Source: Rhynchosporium graminicola (taxonomy: Eukaryota > Ascomycota > Leotiomycetes > Helotiales > Ploettnerulaceae). Taken from it: a stretch of DNA of 64,000 bases. The translations under genes and the position numbers were made by a program. Positions 33,212-43,924 of the stretch are shown here, one piece after another (positions within the stretch are counted from its first letter, which is position 1; every line of letters begins with the position of its first letter). The notes below the pieces were generated by a model, which saw nothing but the letters and a program-made list of their open reading frames with translations, searched no databases and was not told where the DNA came from. The stretch is from contig FJUW01000018.1 of NCBI GenBank assembly GCA_900074885.1, positions 193,748 to 257,747 on the forward strand, written 5' to 3'.

Positions 33212-34587
33212 ATGGCCAGAGTCAAATCCGTGGAATATTTTCGTGTCCCTCCGAGATGGCTGGTCGTCAAGTTGACTGATGAGAGTGGTGGCGTCGGATG
33301 GGGTGAAGCTCCGTTGGAGGGGCATACACAAGTTAGTCTGCTCATGTTCTTCGTTTCGGTCAAAAGCTGCAAGTAAAGTGTTTATTGATGTGGAATGTGT
33401 AGGCTGTGGAGGGATGTCTAGGTGCTTATACAGCTTGAATACTCGGGATGGAAGCGGAGTTAGCATTCCCTTCTCAGGGAGAGAAAAAAACCTTAGCTGA
33501 ATGGATGAAGTGAAATTGAGCATATCTGGCAAATGATTTATCGATTCGGTTTCTATCGAGGGGGTCCAGTTATGATGAGTGCATTGTCTGGTGTTAGTGT
33601 CATGTGCTATAGTTGAAAACTAGAGCAGGGAGAATGCTTACTGAGTACGCGCAGATTGACATCGCTTTGTGGGATCTCAAAGCTAGGAATTTAGGAGGCC
33701 CGATATACCAGCTTCTAGGTGGTAAGTTAAGGAGTAAATTGAAGGTGTATGCGTGGATAGGAGGGGATCGACCAGATGATGTCGAGATCCAAGCGTGTGT
33801 ATTTCGGGATATGGCTTATAGCTACCTCTAATTGACAACACATAGCCAGCGCCGACAAGACAGAGACTTCAAAGCCGTCAAAATGAACGCTACAGAAGAT
33901 ATAGGATGGCTAGACTCACCCTCCTCCCTCGACTCCTGTGTATCGCGCTTACAAGCCGTAAAGAACCTCGGAATGGACGCCGACATAGACTTCCACGGCA
34001 GAATCCACAAGGCGATGGCGAAGCAACTAACTAAACTCCTAGAACCGCATCGACCGCTGTTCATCGAAGAACCTCTCTTATCCGAGAAAATCGATGGTAT
34101 TAAAGACCTCTCCCGCAATACCACTACGCTCATAGCACTAGGCGAGCGACTCCACAGCCGCTGGGACGTGAAGCCGTATCTGGAGTCCGGCGCAGTGGAT
34201 ATCTTACAACCGGACGTCTGTCACGTAGGTGGGATATCTGAACTCCGTCGCATTGTAATGATGGCCGAAGCGTATGATGTGGCTTTAGCTCCGCTTTGTG
34301 CACTGGGCCCGATTGTACTGGCGGCGTGTGTGCAGGTCGATGCTTGTAGCGCATTTTGCGATTCAGGAGATGAGTTTGTGGATTCACTATAATGACGGAA
34401 TGCAGGATTTGACGAGCTACACCAAAAATCCCGATGCTTGGGATGTCAGAGATGGGTATATTGAGTTGACCGGAACCGGGTTGGGGATAGAGATCGATGC
34501 GGAGTAGGTGAGAGACTTTCTCAGGGAGCGGAGCCGTGGGTATCTCCGGATTTTCTTGAGCCTGGAGGGGAGATGAGAGAGTGGTAA
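33212..34587 (+). pseudogene. decayed enolase-superfamily dehydratase (galactonate dehydratase-like)
   Basis: The sequence follows the mandelate racemase/galactonate dehydratase family from start to end but is broken. Exon-like blocks are 33212-33331, 33403-33458, 33511-33592, 33655-33794 and 33846 onward, each with usable splice sites. Lesions seen: an in-frame TGA at 33436-33438 where an Arg codon (CGA) is expected; a frameshift near 34351-34354 between VDACSA and FAIQEMSL; a TAG at 34505-34507; and another shift before the final block EPWVSPDFLEPGGEMREW, which ends at TAA 34585-34587. The family's catalytic His in the APHCALGP motif is Leu (CTT, 34294-34296). Metal-ligand regions DFHGR and FIEEPL remain. 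The lesions are consistent with relaxed selection. A sequencing error cannot explain all five. Confidence 0.85.
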
Positions 34588-34652
34588 ATTTGAAGTAGGG
34601 AATAAGACTGCTCGATCAATAGCGAATTTGGTTTCTTCGTAATAAGTCCTAT

Positions 34653-35240
34653 TCATGGTAACGCCACGCATTCAATCTCGATATCGACATCCTTAGGTAA
34701 TTGCTTGACAGCCACGCAGCTTCTTGCTGGTTTATGCTTGATCCATTTCTCATACTCATCACTCATCTCTGCGAAATCCTTCATGTCTGTCAGGAAGATC
34801 TGGACTTTGACGATACGGTCAATCGAAGACCCGGCTTCTATGAGGACAGTCGATAGGGCTTTCAAACATGCTGCTGTTCGGTCTCCCATGGTACCTTCGA
34901 CGACATTTCCTTGAGAGTCTGCTGGAAGCTGGCCTGAGCAGTAGATTGCGTGGGGCGTCTTGATTGCTTGTGACTGCTAGAAAATCATGAATGGTTCTGG
35001 TAATGAACCCACAGGGGACTTACATATGGGCCAACGGCTATCATCATTTAGTTAAGATTGAAAGGCCAAAGATGTGATTTTACACTCACGGAGCATGGCA
35101 TTCTTGCTAAGTATTGGCGTGATGTCTGTTGCGAAGCGTGAGGAGCTTCGGAAGGATCTTGACCGAACGGCTACCGACTGGGAGATGGCAAAAATTTTGC
35201 TCTTTGGAAGCCGAGGAATCGCTCTCCGAAGTGTCAACAT
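34653..35240 (-). CDS. RidA/YjgF/Mmf1-family reactive-intermediate deaminase
   Basis: Small enzyme that hydrolyses reactive enamines and imines produced by PLP enzymes; the basic, Ser/Arg-rich N-terminus (MLTLRRAIPRLPKSKIFA) suggests mitochondrial import, as for yeast Mmf1. Exons 35240-35090, 35037-35024 and 34973-34653 give 161 residues. The middle exon is only 14 bases and encodes PVGPY; skipping it would break the frame. The RidA core is clear: SQAIKTPHAIYCSGQLPADS, the interface helix CLKALSTVLIEAGSSIDRIV and the C-terminal RSCVAVKQLPKDVDIEIECV with the substrate-binding arginine. The last intron ends TAGCAG, so two acceptors three bases apart are possible. It is divergent from PMT4 across 676 bases. 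Confidence 0.92.
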
Positions 35241-35916
35241 TGTCGATTGAAAGTCATGTGAAACGACAGGAGTGATCTGTATTAATTCGCAGGGTAGATC
35301 GCGGTTAAGACTACCCTGAGATAAGTACCCACCTACTTTTGCGTGTTGCACGTGATGCACACATCTGACATGAGAGCTTCCTGTAATGAAATATACTTTC
35401 ATGATCTACATAGCTTAAAAATGGATGGAATATTGCTCGCAAGTATCTACTCTCAATAATGCCAAATTCTGCCATCGAAATGGGTCATCAAGCTCCCATT
35501 CTTTAAGGCTCACTTCTCATTTAGTTGTTGACTTACTTACCTATTTACCCCTTTCCTTGCATCGAGGAGTATGACGAGGGGCGCCAAGGACTTGGAGAAG
35601 GACACATTAGCTTTCATGACAGCTAGGCCGAACAACTTTTTGTCCAAGTAGTTCGCATCTTCCCGTAAACGATCACGTCTACGATCGCGACAACTACAAC
35701 GACAACGACACGAACTGACTTGCCTCTTGACCTCCTTTGGTTAACGCCATCGTCCTACACTCATTAAAACCAGCCAAGGATAGCTGATTTTCTTGTGAGA
35801 GCCCCCGCGGAAAAGTCAATTCTGAGCTCCTAGAGCTCTCCCTTTCTCGCACAGAGCTTCTACTAATATTCCCTGTGGTTATCAGCATTTTGACCTGATC
35901 TGATACAACTTTCGCG
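35241..35916. other. divergent promoter, RidA / PMT4
   Basis: 676 bases between two divergent starts. An overlapping minus-strand frame at 35694-35993 covers the PMT4 start and is not credible. A CGACAACTACAACGACAACGAC simple stretch lies near 35687-35709. No other features. Confidence 0.6.
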
Positions 35917-38346
35917 ATGTCTGGCCAACAAGGCTCAGTGCGGAAACGCAAAGATGTCGCCGTCACCCAGAAAGCAAAGGAAACCGTCGCCAATGGCGTA
36001 GCGACTCCTCAAGATACCGATCTTGATGTTTTGGTAAAGGCCAAGCTGGAGACAATAGCCCCAAGGGCTGAGTGGGATTTCCGGATCGCAGTGACAATCA
36101 TCACGATCCTCGCTTTCATAACGAGATTCTGGGGTATCAGCCATCCAAACGAGGTTGTGTTCGACGAGGTCCATTTCGGCAAGGTATGTTTGTTTTCAGA
36201 TAGCTTCACGCGGCCAGCAGGCGTAGCTGACACAATTGTTTTAGTTCGCCTCTCACTACCTCGAGCGAACATACTTTTTCGATGTCCACCCTCCTCTCGG
36301 AAAGCTCCTCTTTGCCCTTATGGGTTGGTTCGTCGGATACGATGGACATTTCCACTTCGAGAGCATTGGCGACTCCTACGTCGACAACAAGGTTCCATAT
36401 GTCGCATACCGTGCCATGCCCGCCTTCCTTGGATCTCTTACAGTCCCTGTGGTATTTGACATTATGTGGGAATCCGGCTACACCCTGCCAGCTTGCATTC
36501 TTTCTGCAGGCCTAGTGCTCTTCGATAACGCCCACATTGGACAGACCCGCCTTATCCTCCTCGATGCTGGCCTTATTTTCGCTATGGCGTGCAGTCTGTT
36601 GTGCTATATCAAATTCTACAAGCTCCGACACGAGCCTTTCGGCCGCAAGTGGTGGAAGTGGCTACTCCTCACTGGTTTCGCTCTCAGCTGCATCATGTCG
36701 ATCAAGTATATTGGTACATTCTCTTTCGTTACCATTGGTACGGCGGTCGCAATTGATCTTTGGGACCTGTTGGACTCCAAGCGCCGCCAGGGAGCCCTGA
36801 CTCTTCCCGAGTTCGGAAAGCACTTCGCTGCACGGGCATTTGCTCTGATCGTCGTACCTTTCTTCTTCTATCTTTTCTGGTTCCAGGTCCATTTTGCGAT
36901 CCTTATTCGTTCAGGTCCTGGCGATGATTTCATGTCCCCTGAGTTCCAAGAGACATTGAGCGACAACGCAATGCTTGCCAATGCTGTTACTATTAACTAC
37001 TACGACACCATCCAAATCAAGCATAAGGAGACATTAGGATTCCTCCACAGTCACCCGGACAAGTACCCGCTTCGATACGACGATGGCAGAGTCTCTAGTC
37101 AAGGTCAACAGGTCACTGGATATCCTTTCGCAGATGCCAACAACCACTGGCAGATCCTCCCACTTACCAGCGACGATGCTCTAGTGAAGCCAGTCAAAAA
37201 TAACGAAGTTGTCAGACTTCGACACATTGTTACCAATAGCATGCTCTTGTCTCATGATGTTGCATCCCCTTACTACCCAACCAATCAAGAATTTACTACC
37301 GTACCAATGGAAGATGCCCTGGCGGATCGCTTCAATGATACTCTTTTCGAGATCAGGATTGAAAACGGCAAGGCGGACCAAGAGTTCAAGAGTCTTTCTG
37401 GTCAATTTAAGCTCATTCATAAACCCAGTAAGGTTGCAATGTGGACACACACATCGCCTCTTCCAGATTGGGCGTACAAACAGCAAGAAATCAATGGGAA
37501 CAAGAACCTCGCTCAGAGTTCCAATGTCTGGTTCGTTGACTCGATTCCATCCATTCCAGAGGGCAGTGAGCGTCTGGTCAAGACAGAGCGCAAGGTAAAG
37601 AGCCTTCCATTTCTTAAGAAGTGGTTCGAATTGCAAAGAGCTATGTTTTACCACAACAACGCTCTGACCAGCAGCCATCCATATGCCAGTGAGCCATTTG
37701 TCTGGCCATTTTTGTTGCGTGGTGTCAGTTTCTGGACTCACAATGATACTCGTCAACAAATTTATTTCCTCGGAAACCCTCTCGGATGGTGGTTGGCAAG
37801 CAGTCTTCTCGCGGTCTATGTTGGCATTATCGCCGCCGACCAACTTTCGCTCCGCCGTAATGTCGATGCGCTTGATACTCGTAAGTCTTAACTCGGCTCT
37901 ATCTAGATTGATACTCAAGTTTCACAGGTACTCGATCCCGTTTGTACAACTCCACCGGGTTTTTTTTCATCGCATGGGCTACTCATTACCTCCCATTCTA
38001 CGTCATGGGTCGTCAACTGTTTCTTCATCACTACCTGCCAGCCCATCTCGCCTCAGCATTGGTCACTGGAGCACTTCTTGAATTCATTTTCAACGTCGAG
38101 CCACTGATCGATGACGTTCCAGCCGACAAGAAGACCCATGCACCTGCTAGGAAGCATCTTCCCGCTCGTGAGAAGATCCCTGGCCAGAACCTCTTGGCGT
38201 CATGGGCGGCCGTAGGAGTTATCCTCACCATTGTCATTGGAGGATGGTACTACTTCCTTCCTCTGACTTACGGATATCCAGGTCTCGATGTTGCTCAAGT
38301 CAACGCCAGGAAGTGGCTAGGCTACGATCTTCACTTTGCAAAATAG
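35917..38346 (+). CDS. PMT4: protein O-mannosyltransferase, Pmt4 subfamily
   Basis: ER membrane enzyme that transfers mannose from dolichyl-phosphate mannose to Ser/Thr of secretory and membrane proteins. Exons 35917-36183, 36245-37880 and 37928-38346 give 773 residues, matching Pmt4. The catalytic DE pair lies in NEVVFDEVHFGK at the end of exon 1; PPLGKLLFAL follows in the first lumenal loop. Multiple transmembrane segments flank a lumenal MIR region (about 320-520) with the repeat-like LLHSH/LRH elements. The Pmt4-type segment RSGPGDDFMSPEFQETLS is present. The C-terminal helices include FFFIAWATHYLPFYVMGRQL. Splice phases agree. Pmt4 normally acts as a homodimer on membrane-anchored substrates, unlike Pmt1-Pmt2. 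Confidence 0.95.
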
Positions 38347-38590
38347 ATGGCCGCTAGGGCTATGGGAGATGTAAGTTAGACGGGAAGGAGGGAAGCCGGA
38401 ATCAAGGACAGCCAGCTGCGTCCCCGACTTAGCGACTGTATATGTACTTAATTTTCCTGAGTCACGAATTTTCTTTATGAACCTTCATCCAACAATTGCT
38501 GTCCATTTTCTAAGTATCTGAGAAAGTGTGCTCCCTACTGTTGAATTCTCTTGTAAGCTTTTTCCGAGCTTCACAGCTCACAATAATTGT

Positions 38591-38926
38591 CTAACCAATA
38601 GCCCAGCATGAAGTAGAGGCCTTTCCATCATCACAGCATTGCGCAAATCTGTCAATGTCAAATTTCGTCACATCGTTCGAGCACTGTGATGGCCAGTTAG
38701 AATCATTTCACTTCAAATCAAGTTACAGCAAAAAACATGACATTACCTCCGCATCGCCTTTTGCGTAACTGATCTGAAAATTAGCCTTCTCCAGGCTACA
38801 GCATTCATTCGTGAGGTCCGCGATAGTACCCTCGTCGCTGCGACAGCTGCAGTGCATGTCGTAGGCCGGGACAGAACGGGTGAGTAGGAGGGTGGAGAGG
38901 AGTTTGAGGAGTTTTGAGTAGTGCAT
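38591..38926 (-). CDS. small secreted protein with eight cysteines
   Basis: Exons 38926-38747 and 38683-38591, joined by a 63-base GT-AG intron with a TCTAAC branch site 12 bases before the acceptor, give 90 residues. An N-terminal hydrophobic stretch (KLLKLLSTLLLTRSVPA) acts as a likely signal peptide. The mature part is spaced C-x-C-x13-CC-x17-C-x13-CC-x8-C, ending SCWAIG. The even cysteine count and lack of other domains suggest a disulfide-stabilised extracellular protein, a class that includes effectors and antimicrobial-like proteins. I do not recognise a named family. The second exon is short and easily missed; without it the frame would run into a stop in the intron. Confidence 0.7.
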
Positions 38927-39758
38927 TCTGAGTTGTCGTTGAGAGTTGGGGCTGCGCTGATATGAGATGTTGTGAACCAGAGCTTGGGATACTTGATGGC
39001 TGAAGCAAAATGGAACGGGAACGGGAACGAGGTGGACTATATGTTCGTGTTGTAGGTAACGAAGCCAACCAGAGATAAACTTGATGTAACAACCGATGTC
39101 ACGCTGTGACATTAATGGAACGATTGTTTCATTGAGAGCAAAGAATGTTGTACCTTTGTACAGACAGATCTTATACATAATTGAAGTAGAATGTAGAGAG
39201 GTCGATGCCATTGGTGTCTAGCAGGTAGACGTACTTGTAGATCAGCTGTTGCAGAATTCCGCGAAGAAACTGACTCCGAGATTGAAAGAAAGGTTTATCT
39301 AATCAAGAATTCAGACCATAAGAGCAAGGATTCGAGTGCAAGCAATGCTGAGAAGTTCTTGGAATAGTTATTTCCAGTAGATTTAATCGTTGAGAGATAG
39401 GGAGGAGTATTGAAAGTGCTCAAGAATGGCTCTCAAATAATCATGATGAGTAATTAGAATCTTATTGAGTAGCGCATAAAGACCATTGATCGAAGGACAC
39501 AGAAACTTGAGTGGTCGTGTTCTTGGCTAGGCACTATATAGTCAATGTATATTTCATCTGGTTCGCCTGTGTTGAGGTTCATTTAATGTTTACAAACAGT
39601 GTCTCGATTCGGGAATATTTTCTTGGCACTCGCTTCTACAATATGCCATCACGTCACTGCGTCGAGCTTTCAAAGCTCCCGTCAATATATTTGTTGATGT
39701 ACCACCGTACCATGTCTCGTCTCCTTCACAACCACATCTTCGAATTTATATTGCCTCA
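38927..39758. other. intergenic, nothing recognised
   Basis: About 830 bases between divergent genes, with AT-rich patches and no convincing frame on either strand. It holds the promoters of the small secreted protein and of NAD(P)HX dehydratase. Confidence 0.55.
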
Positions 39759-40909
39759 ATGTTGGAGGGAACGCCCAAGATGACGCAACAGACGAAAGAG
39801 CTCCTTTTGAAGGTCAGGAAGATGGTCCCGCCAATGCTCGAGAAGTTTCACAAAGGTACGAAGAAGCCGTTTGCGGAACACTCTTCCTCTCGATCGAGTC
39901 TGACAGAACATAAGGGCAAATGGGTAGAATCGCAGTAATAGGAGGTAGCGAAGATTATACTGGAGCACCATACTTCTCAGCAATGGCTAGCGCAAGATTG
40001 GGCGCGGATATGGTATGATGTCTGCTTCAATTCAAGCTACCCAGCCATCAACTGACACCTATCACAGAGCCACGTAATTTGTGAACCACAAGCCGCACAA
40101 GTGATCAAGACATACTCTCCGAATCTTATGGTACATCCTTTGATGCGACAATCAACACACGCCAGTAGCTCCGACTCTGCTGATTCAGTTGCGAAAGGCA
40201 TTATTGATATGCTACCCCGCCTCCACGTTCTGGTCATTGGGCCTGGATTGGGTAGAGATCAATTGATGCAAGACACGTGTGCGAAAGTGCTCATAGCTGC
40301 AAGGAAAGAAAATATGCCTTTCGTTCTGGATGCGGATGGGTTGAATCTCGCACAAACACGACCCGAACTCGTACAAGGATACAGGGAATGCATATTGACG
40401 CCGAACGTCGTCGAGTTTGGAAGGCTCTGTAAGAGTAAGGGTATTGATGTCTCGGGATTGGAAGCTGGAAAGGGTGCCGAAAAGCTGTCTAAAGCTTTTG
40501 GTGGGGTTACAATCATCCAGAAGGGAGCACAAGATCATATCTCAAATGGGGAACATACGTTTGTTAGTGATATTGAGGGAGGACTGAAACGTAGTGGTGG
40601 ACAAGGTGACACCTTGACGGGTAGTCTAGCAACGTTTTTAGGCTGGAGGAAGGCGTACTTGGAAAAGCTCTGGAACCATGATGGAGACTTGGATGCTACG
40701 GAATTGTTGGCCTTGGCTGCCTTTGGTGGAAGCTCGATCACAAGGGTATGGATCTCCTCTTGATTGATCTGGAACGTACTGACATGTAACAGGAATCATC
40801 ACGGCTGGCTTTTGAGAAGAAGGGGAGGAGTTTGCAGGCAAGTGACCTGACTGAAGAAGTCTATGTTGCTTTCACGAATCTCTTCGAAGGCTCCGGACCA
40901 AAGCTGTAG
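39759..40909 (+). CDS. ATP-dependent NAD(P)H-hydrate dehydratase
   Basis: Metabolite-repair enzyme that dehydrates damaged (S)-NADHX/NADPHX back to NAD(P)H with ATP or ADP. Exons 39759-39855 (start possibly 39780), 39915-40012, 40068-40745 and 40793-40909 give 322 residues from the second ATG, 329 from the first. Family motifs: [48 protein letters not shown] and the catalytic [18 protein letters not shown]. The protein ends [12 protein letters not shown]. This is the C-terminal-half enzyme (CARKD type) without the N-terminal epimerase domain, as usual in fungi. All introns are in phase. Confidence 0.94.
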
Positions 40910-41513
40910 GCTACCCCGCACAATCAACCGATGGTGTTGGAAACCAACGGAACTGAAAACTAGCTGCCGAATTTTACACTGCCCAAAATCACGGGAAACA
41001 CGGATTCAAAGTTCACTCGAATAGAAAGTGCGAATGGGCATTTGACTTTAGAACTGTCTGCTATGTATGATAGGTGATCCAGGACATATTGGGGCTTAGC
41101 TCCCGATCTTGTCAAATATACAATTGTGTGGGAGAGCTCGTAGACGAATGACTGCCATATCCATTCATTACTAAAGCATCTCTAGACATCTTCATTCTTC
41201 TCCTCATCGTGGTAGACGAGCGGCTGCAACAGGAGGATGTTCCTATGTGATATAGCCCTTATGTGCTTCGGCTTCTAATAGCGACTTAGGAACCCTTTAA
41301 ACATCCAGCCAGAAAAGAGGCCAATTATAGGATCGCGCCATCAGTCTTCCCAACTCATGCAATTAAAATCTTGACTTGAATGATTAGCTCTTGCAGTGTT
41401 GAGTTAGTAATCAACTTTCTATAATATATCATGTGACAACCCATAGTTCTCTAAGCGTACGACTTCATTCAAGTTCCGATAACCGAACTTTATAAAGTCA
41501 GCAACCACTGACG
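40910..41513. other. intergenic, nothing recognised
   Basis: About 600 bases with no credible frame. It presumably holds the NAXD 3' end and the cnxE promoter; TATAATATATC near 41420 is the most AT-rich point. Confidence 0.6.
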
Positions 41514-43632
41514 ATGGCAACCTTAAAAGCAGTCATTCTCGTAGTATCAACCACAGCGTCTCAAGATCCTTTGACAGATTCATCAGGCCCTACTTTGAAA
41601 GACGTTTTCGAGCAGGAAGGTGGCGGAAAGTGGGAAGTCGTCGAGACAAAGATAGTCAGCGATGTGGTTCTGGACATTCAACGAGCTATATCCGGTTGGG
41701 CGGATCGCGAAGGGTCGCCAAATTTGATTATCACGACCGGAGGTACTGGATTTGCGGTGCATGATATCACTCCTGAGGTTGGTCAACTTCGATTACAATA
41801 GAAGAATACAACTAACCTCTTGCAAGGCTGTCACTCCATTGCTGCACAAACAGGCACATGGGCTTGTACATGGCATGCTTGCAGCTTCTCTGGCAGTAAC
41901 TCCTTGTACTTGATATTTATTGCTGAAGTCTTCATTCAACTAACAAATAGCAGTCGCTCTTATGTCAAGGCCTGTTGCTGGAGTCCGGAAAAAGACTATC
42001 ATAATCACCCTTCCTGGCTCTCCCAAAGGCGCTAAGGAGAACCTACAGTCGGTGCTGAAACTTCTGCCCCACGCCTGTTATCAGGCAGCTGGAGCCGACT
42101 CGCGGACACTTCATGCCGGAGGCGTGCAGAAATTAGAAAAAGATGCTGGAGTACCTGCATCGGGCTCTAGTGGCCACAGTCACAGACACGGTCCTTTGCA
42201 TGGTCATTCTCATGGCGGACATGGCCATGGTCATGATATGCCAGTCCGACATACAGCTCCGCAACAAGACCCTCGCTCCAATGACCCCGCGCTTGGCCCA
42301 TCAAGGCGAAACCGCTCATCACCATATCCTATGCTTGCAGTCGATGATGCAATCGAGCTTGTCAAGCAGCACACACCAGTGCCACAAGTGATCAGGGCCA
42401 AAGTTGATGGATCGCTTGTCGGAAGTGTCCTTGCGGAAGATGTCACAGCTACAGAAGCTGTCCCAGCATATCGAGCAAGTATTGTAGATGGTTATGCTGT
42501 CATTGCACCCGAAGATGGCAAATCGAGCAAAGGTGTCTTTCCTGTAGCTTCTATCTCGCATGCTTCGCCTGGTGATATTCCTCCTTTAGAAGTAGGACAG
42601 ATCGCACGGATCACAACAGGCGCACCTCTTCCTCCTGGAGCGACTTCTGTAGTAATGGTGGAAGACACTGTTATCAAGACCATGACCGACAATGGTCAAG
42701 AAGAACAAGAAATCGAGATCCTCGCTGATGGTATCAAAACCGGTGAAAACGTACGAGAGGTCGGAAGCGATGTCAAGAAAGGAGAGGTAATTCTTCGAAC
42801 AGGAGAAGAAATCTCAGCAACTGGAGGAGAACTTGGCTTGCTCGCTTCTGTTGGCAGAGCAGATGTCATGGTCTATAAACGACCAGTCGTTGGTGTTCTT
42901 TCAACAGGAGATGAGATTATAGAGCACGGAAGACCTGGAGAGTTGCGACAAGGTGAAGTCCGCGATTGCAACAGACCCACAATCATGGCTGCTGTACGAG
43001 GATGGGGATTCGAGGTTTTCGATCTTGGAATTGCCAAAGACACGCCTGGAAATCTTGAGCAGACGTTGAGAGATGCACTTCGTCAAGTTGATGTCATTAT
43101 AACATCGGGCGGTGTCTCTATGGGGGAGCTCGATTTGCTCAAGCCTACGATCGAAAGGTCTCTTGGCGGCACGATTCATTTTGGACGGGTGTCGATGAAG
43201 CCTGGCAAGCCAACAACGTTTGCAACGATACCGGTGAAGAACAATGCTGGCGAAAGGGTTTTTAAAGTCATATTTTCTCTCCCCGGCAATCCAGTGTCTG
43301 CGATCGTCTCTCTACATTTATTCGTATTACCTTCTCTTCATCACGCATCAGGAGTAGCACCAGCTGGGCTGCCGAAGGTTCAAGTTACACTGGATCACGA
43401 GTTCCGTCTTGATCCTCAAAGATCAGAGTATCATCGTGCTATTGTCATTCTGGGCAAAGATGGTTCGATGCACGCGAGCAGTACTGGTGGCCAACGAAGT
43501 TCAAGAGTCGGAAGCTTAAAGAGTGCGAATGCTCTACTGCGCTTACCTTGTGGAAAGGAGAGTTTGCCTAAAGGATCAAAGGTTGAAGCTTCCCTCATGG
43601 GCCGCCTGCAGAGCGAATTTGATGTTTTATAG
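41514..43632 (+). CDS. cnxE: MogA-MoeA fusion, molybdenum cofactor synthesis (gephyrin/CnxE type)
   Basis: Two-domain enzyme that adenylates molybdopterin (MogA/G domain) and then inserts molybdate (MoeA/E domain), the last steps of Moco synthesis needed for nitrate reductase. Exons 41514-41777, 41827-41905 and 41954-43632 give 673 residues. The G domain has TTGGTGFAVHDITPEAV and LPGSPKGAKENLQ. The E domain has RASIVDGYAV, TTGAPLPPGATSVVMVEDT, TSGGVSMGELD and SLPGNPVSAIVSL. Domain order G-E is that of gephyrin and fungal CnxE; plant Cnx1 has E-G. The linker near residues 189-216 is very His/Gly-rich (GHSHRHGPLHGHSHGGHGHG). The second intron uses a GTACTT donor; an in-frame GTAACT 15 bases earlier would break the frame. 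Confidence 0.95.
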
Positions 43633-43924
43633 GAGTATGGCCTTCTCAAGGCAAATTTGGACTGTCAAATATATCTTGATCTTGGGACCTAAGACAAGAG
43701 TTCACTCAATACTTGGTATTTTACTATTCCTACGGGTGAACTGAGCTTTCATATGGGCTCCAAAGCCACTGAAATCGGGTGCGCCTGCCTCATTCTGTGC
43801 ATTGTCCTTTTGTGGGGAAGGAACTTAGTAGGCAATATCCTCGAATCCTTCTGTCCAGCGCCAGTCCGTTGAACCCAAGCTTAATCGCGTTCTTCTGAAA
43901 CGAAGTATTCTTGCTTGTATCACT
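43633..43924. other. intergenic, nothing recognised
   Basis: About 290 bases between cnxE and the following open frame. No feature is recognised. Confidence 0.6.

Noticed and set aside
8104..36000. A secondary-metabolite or catabolic gene cluster
   Set aside because: The permease, aldolase and dioxygenase are far apart, mostly housekeeping, and separated by unrelated essential genes; no PKS, NRPS or terpene synthase is present.
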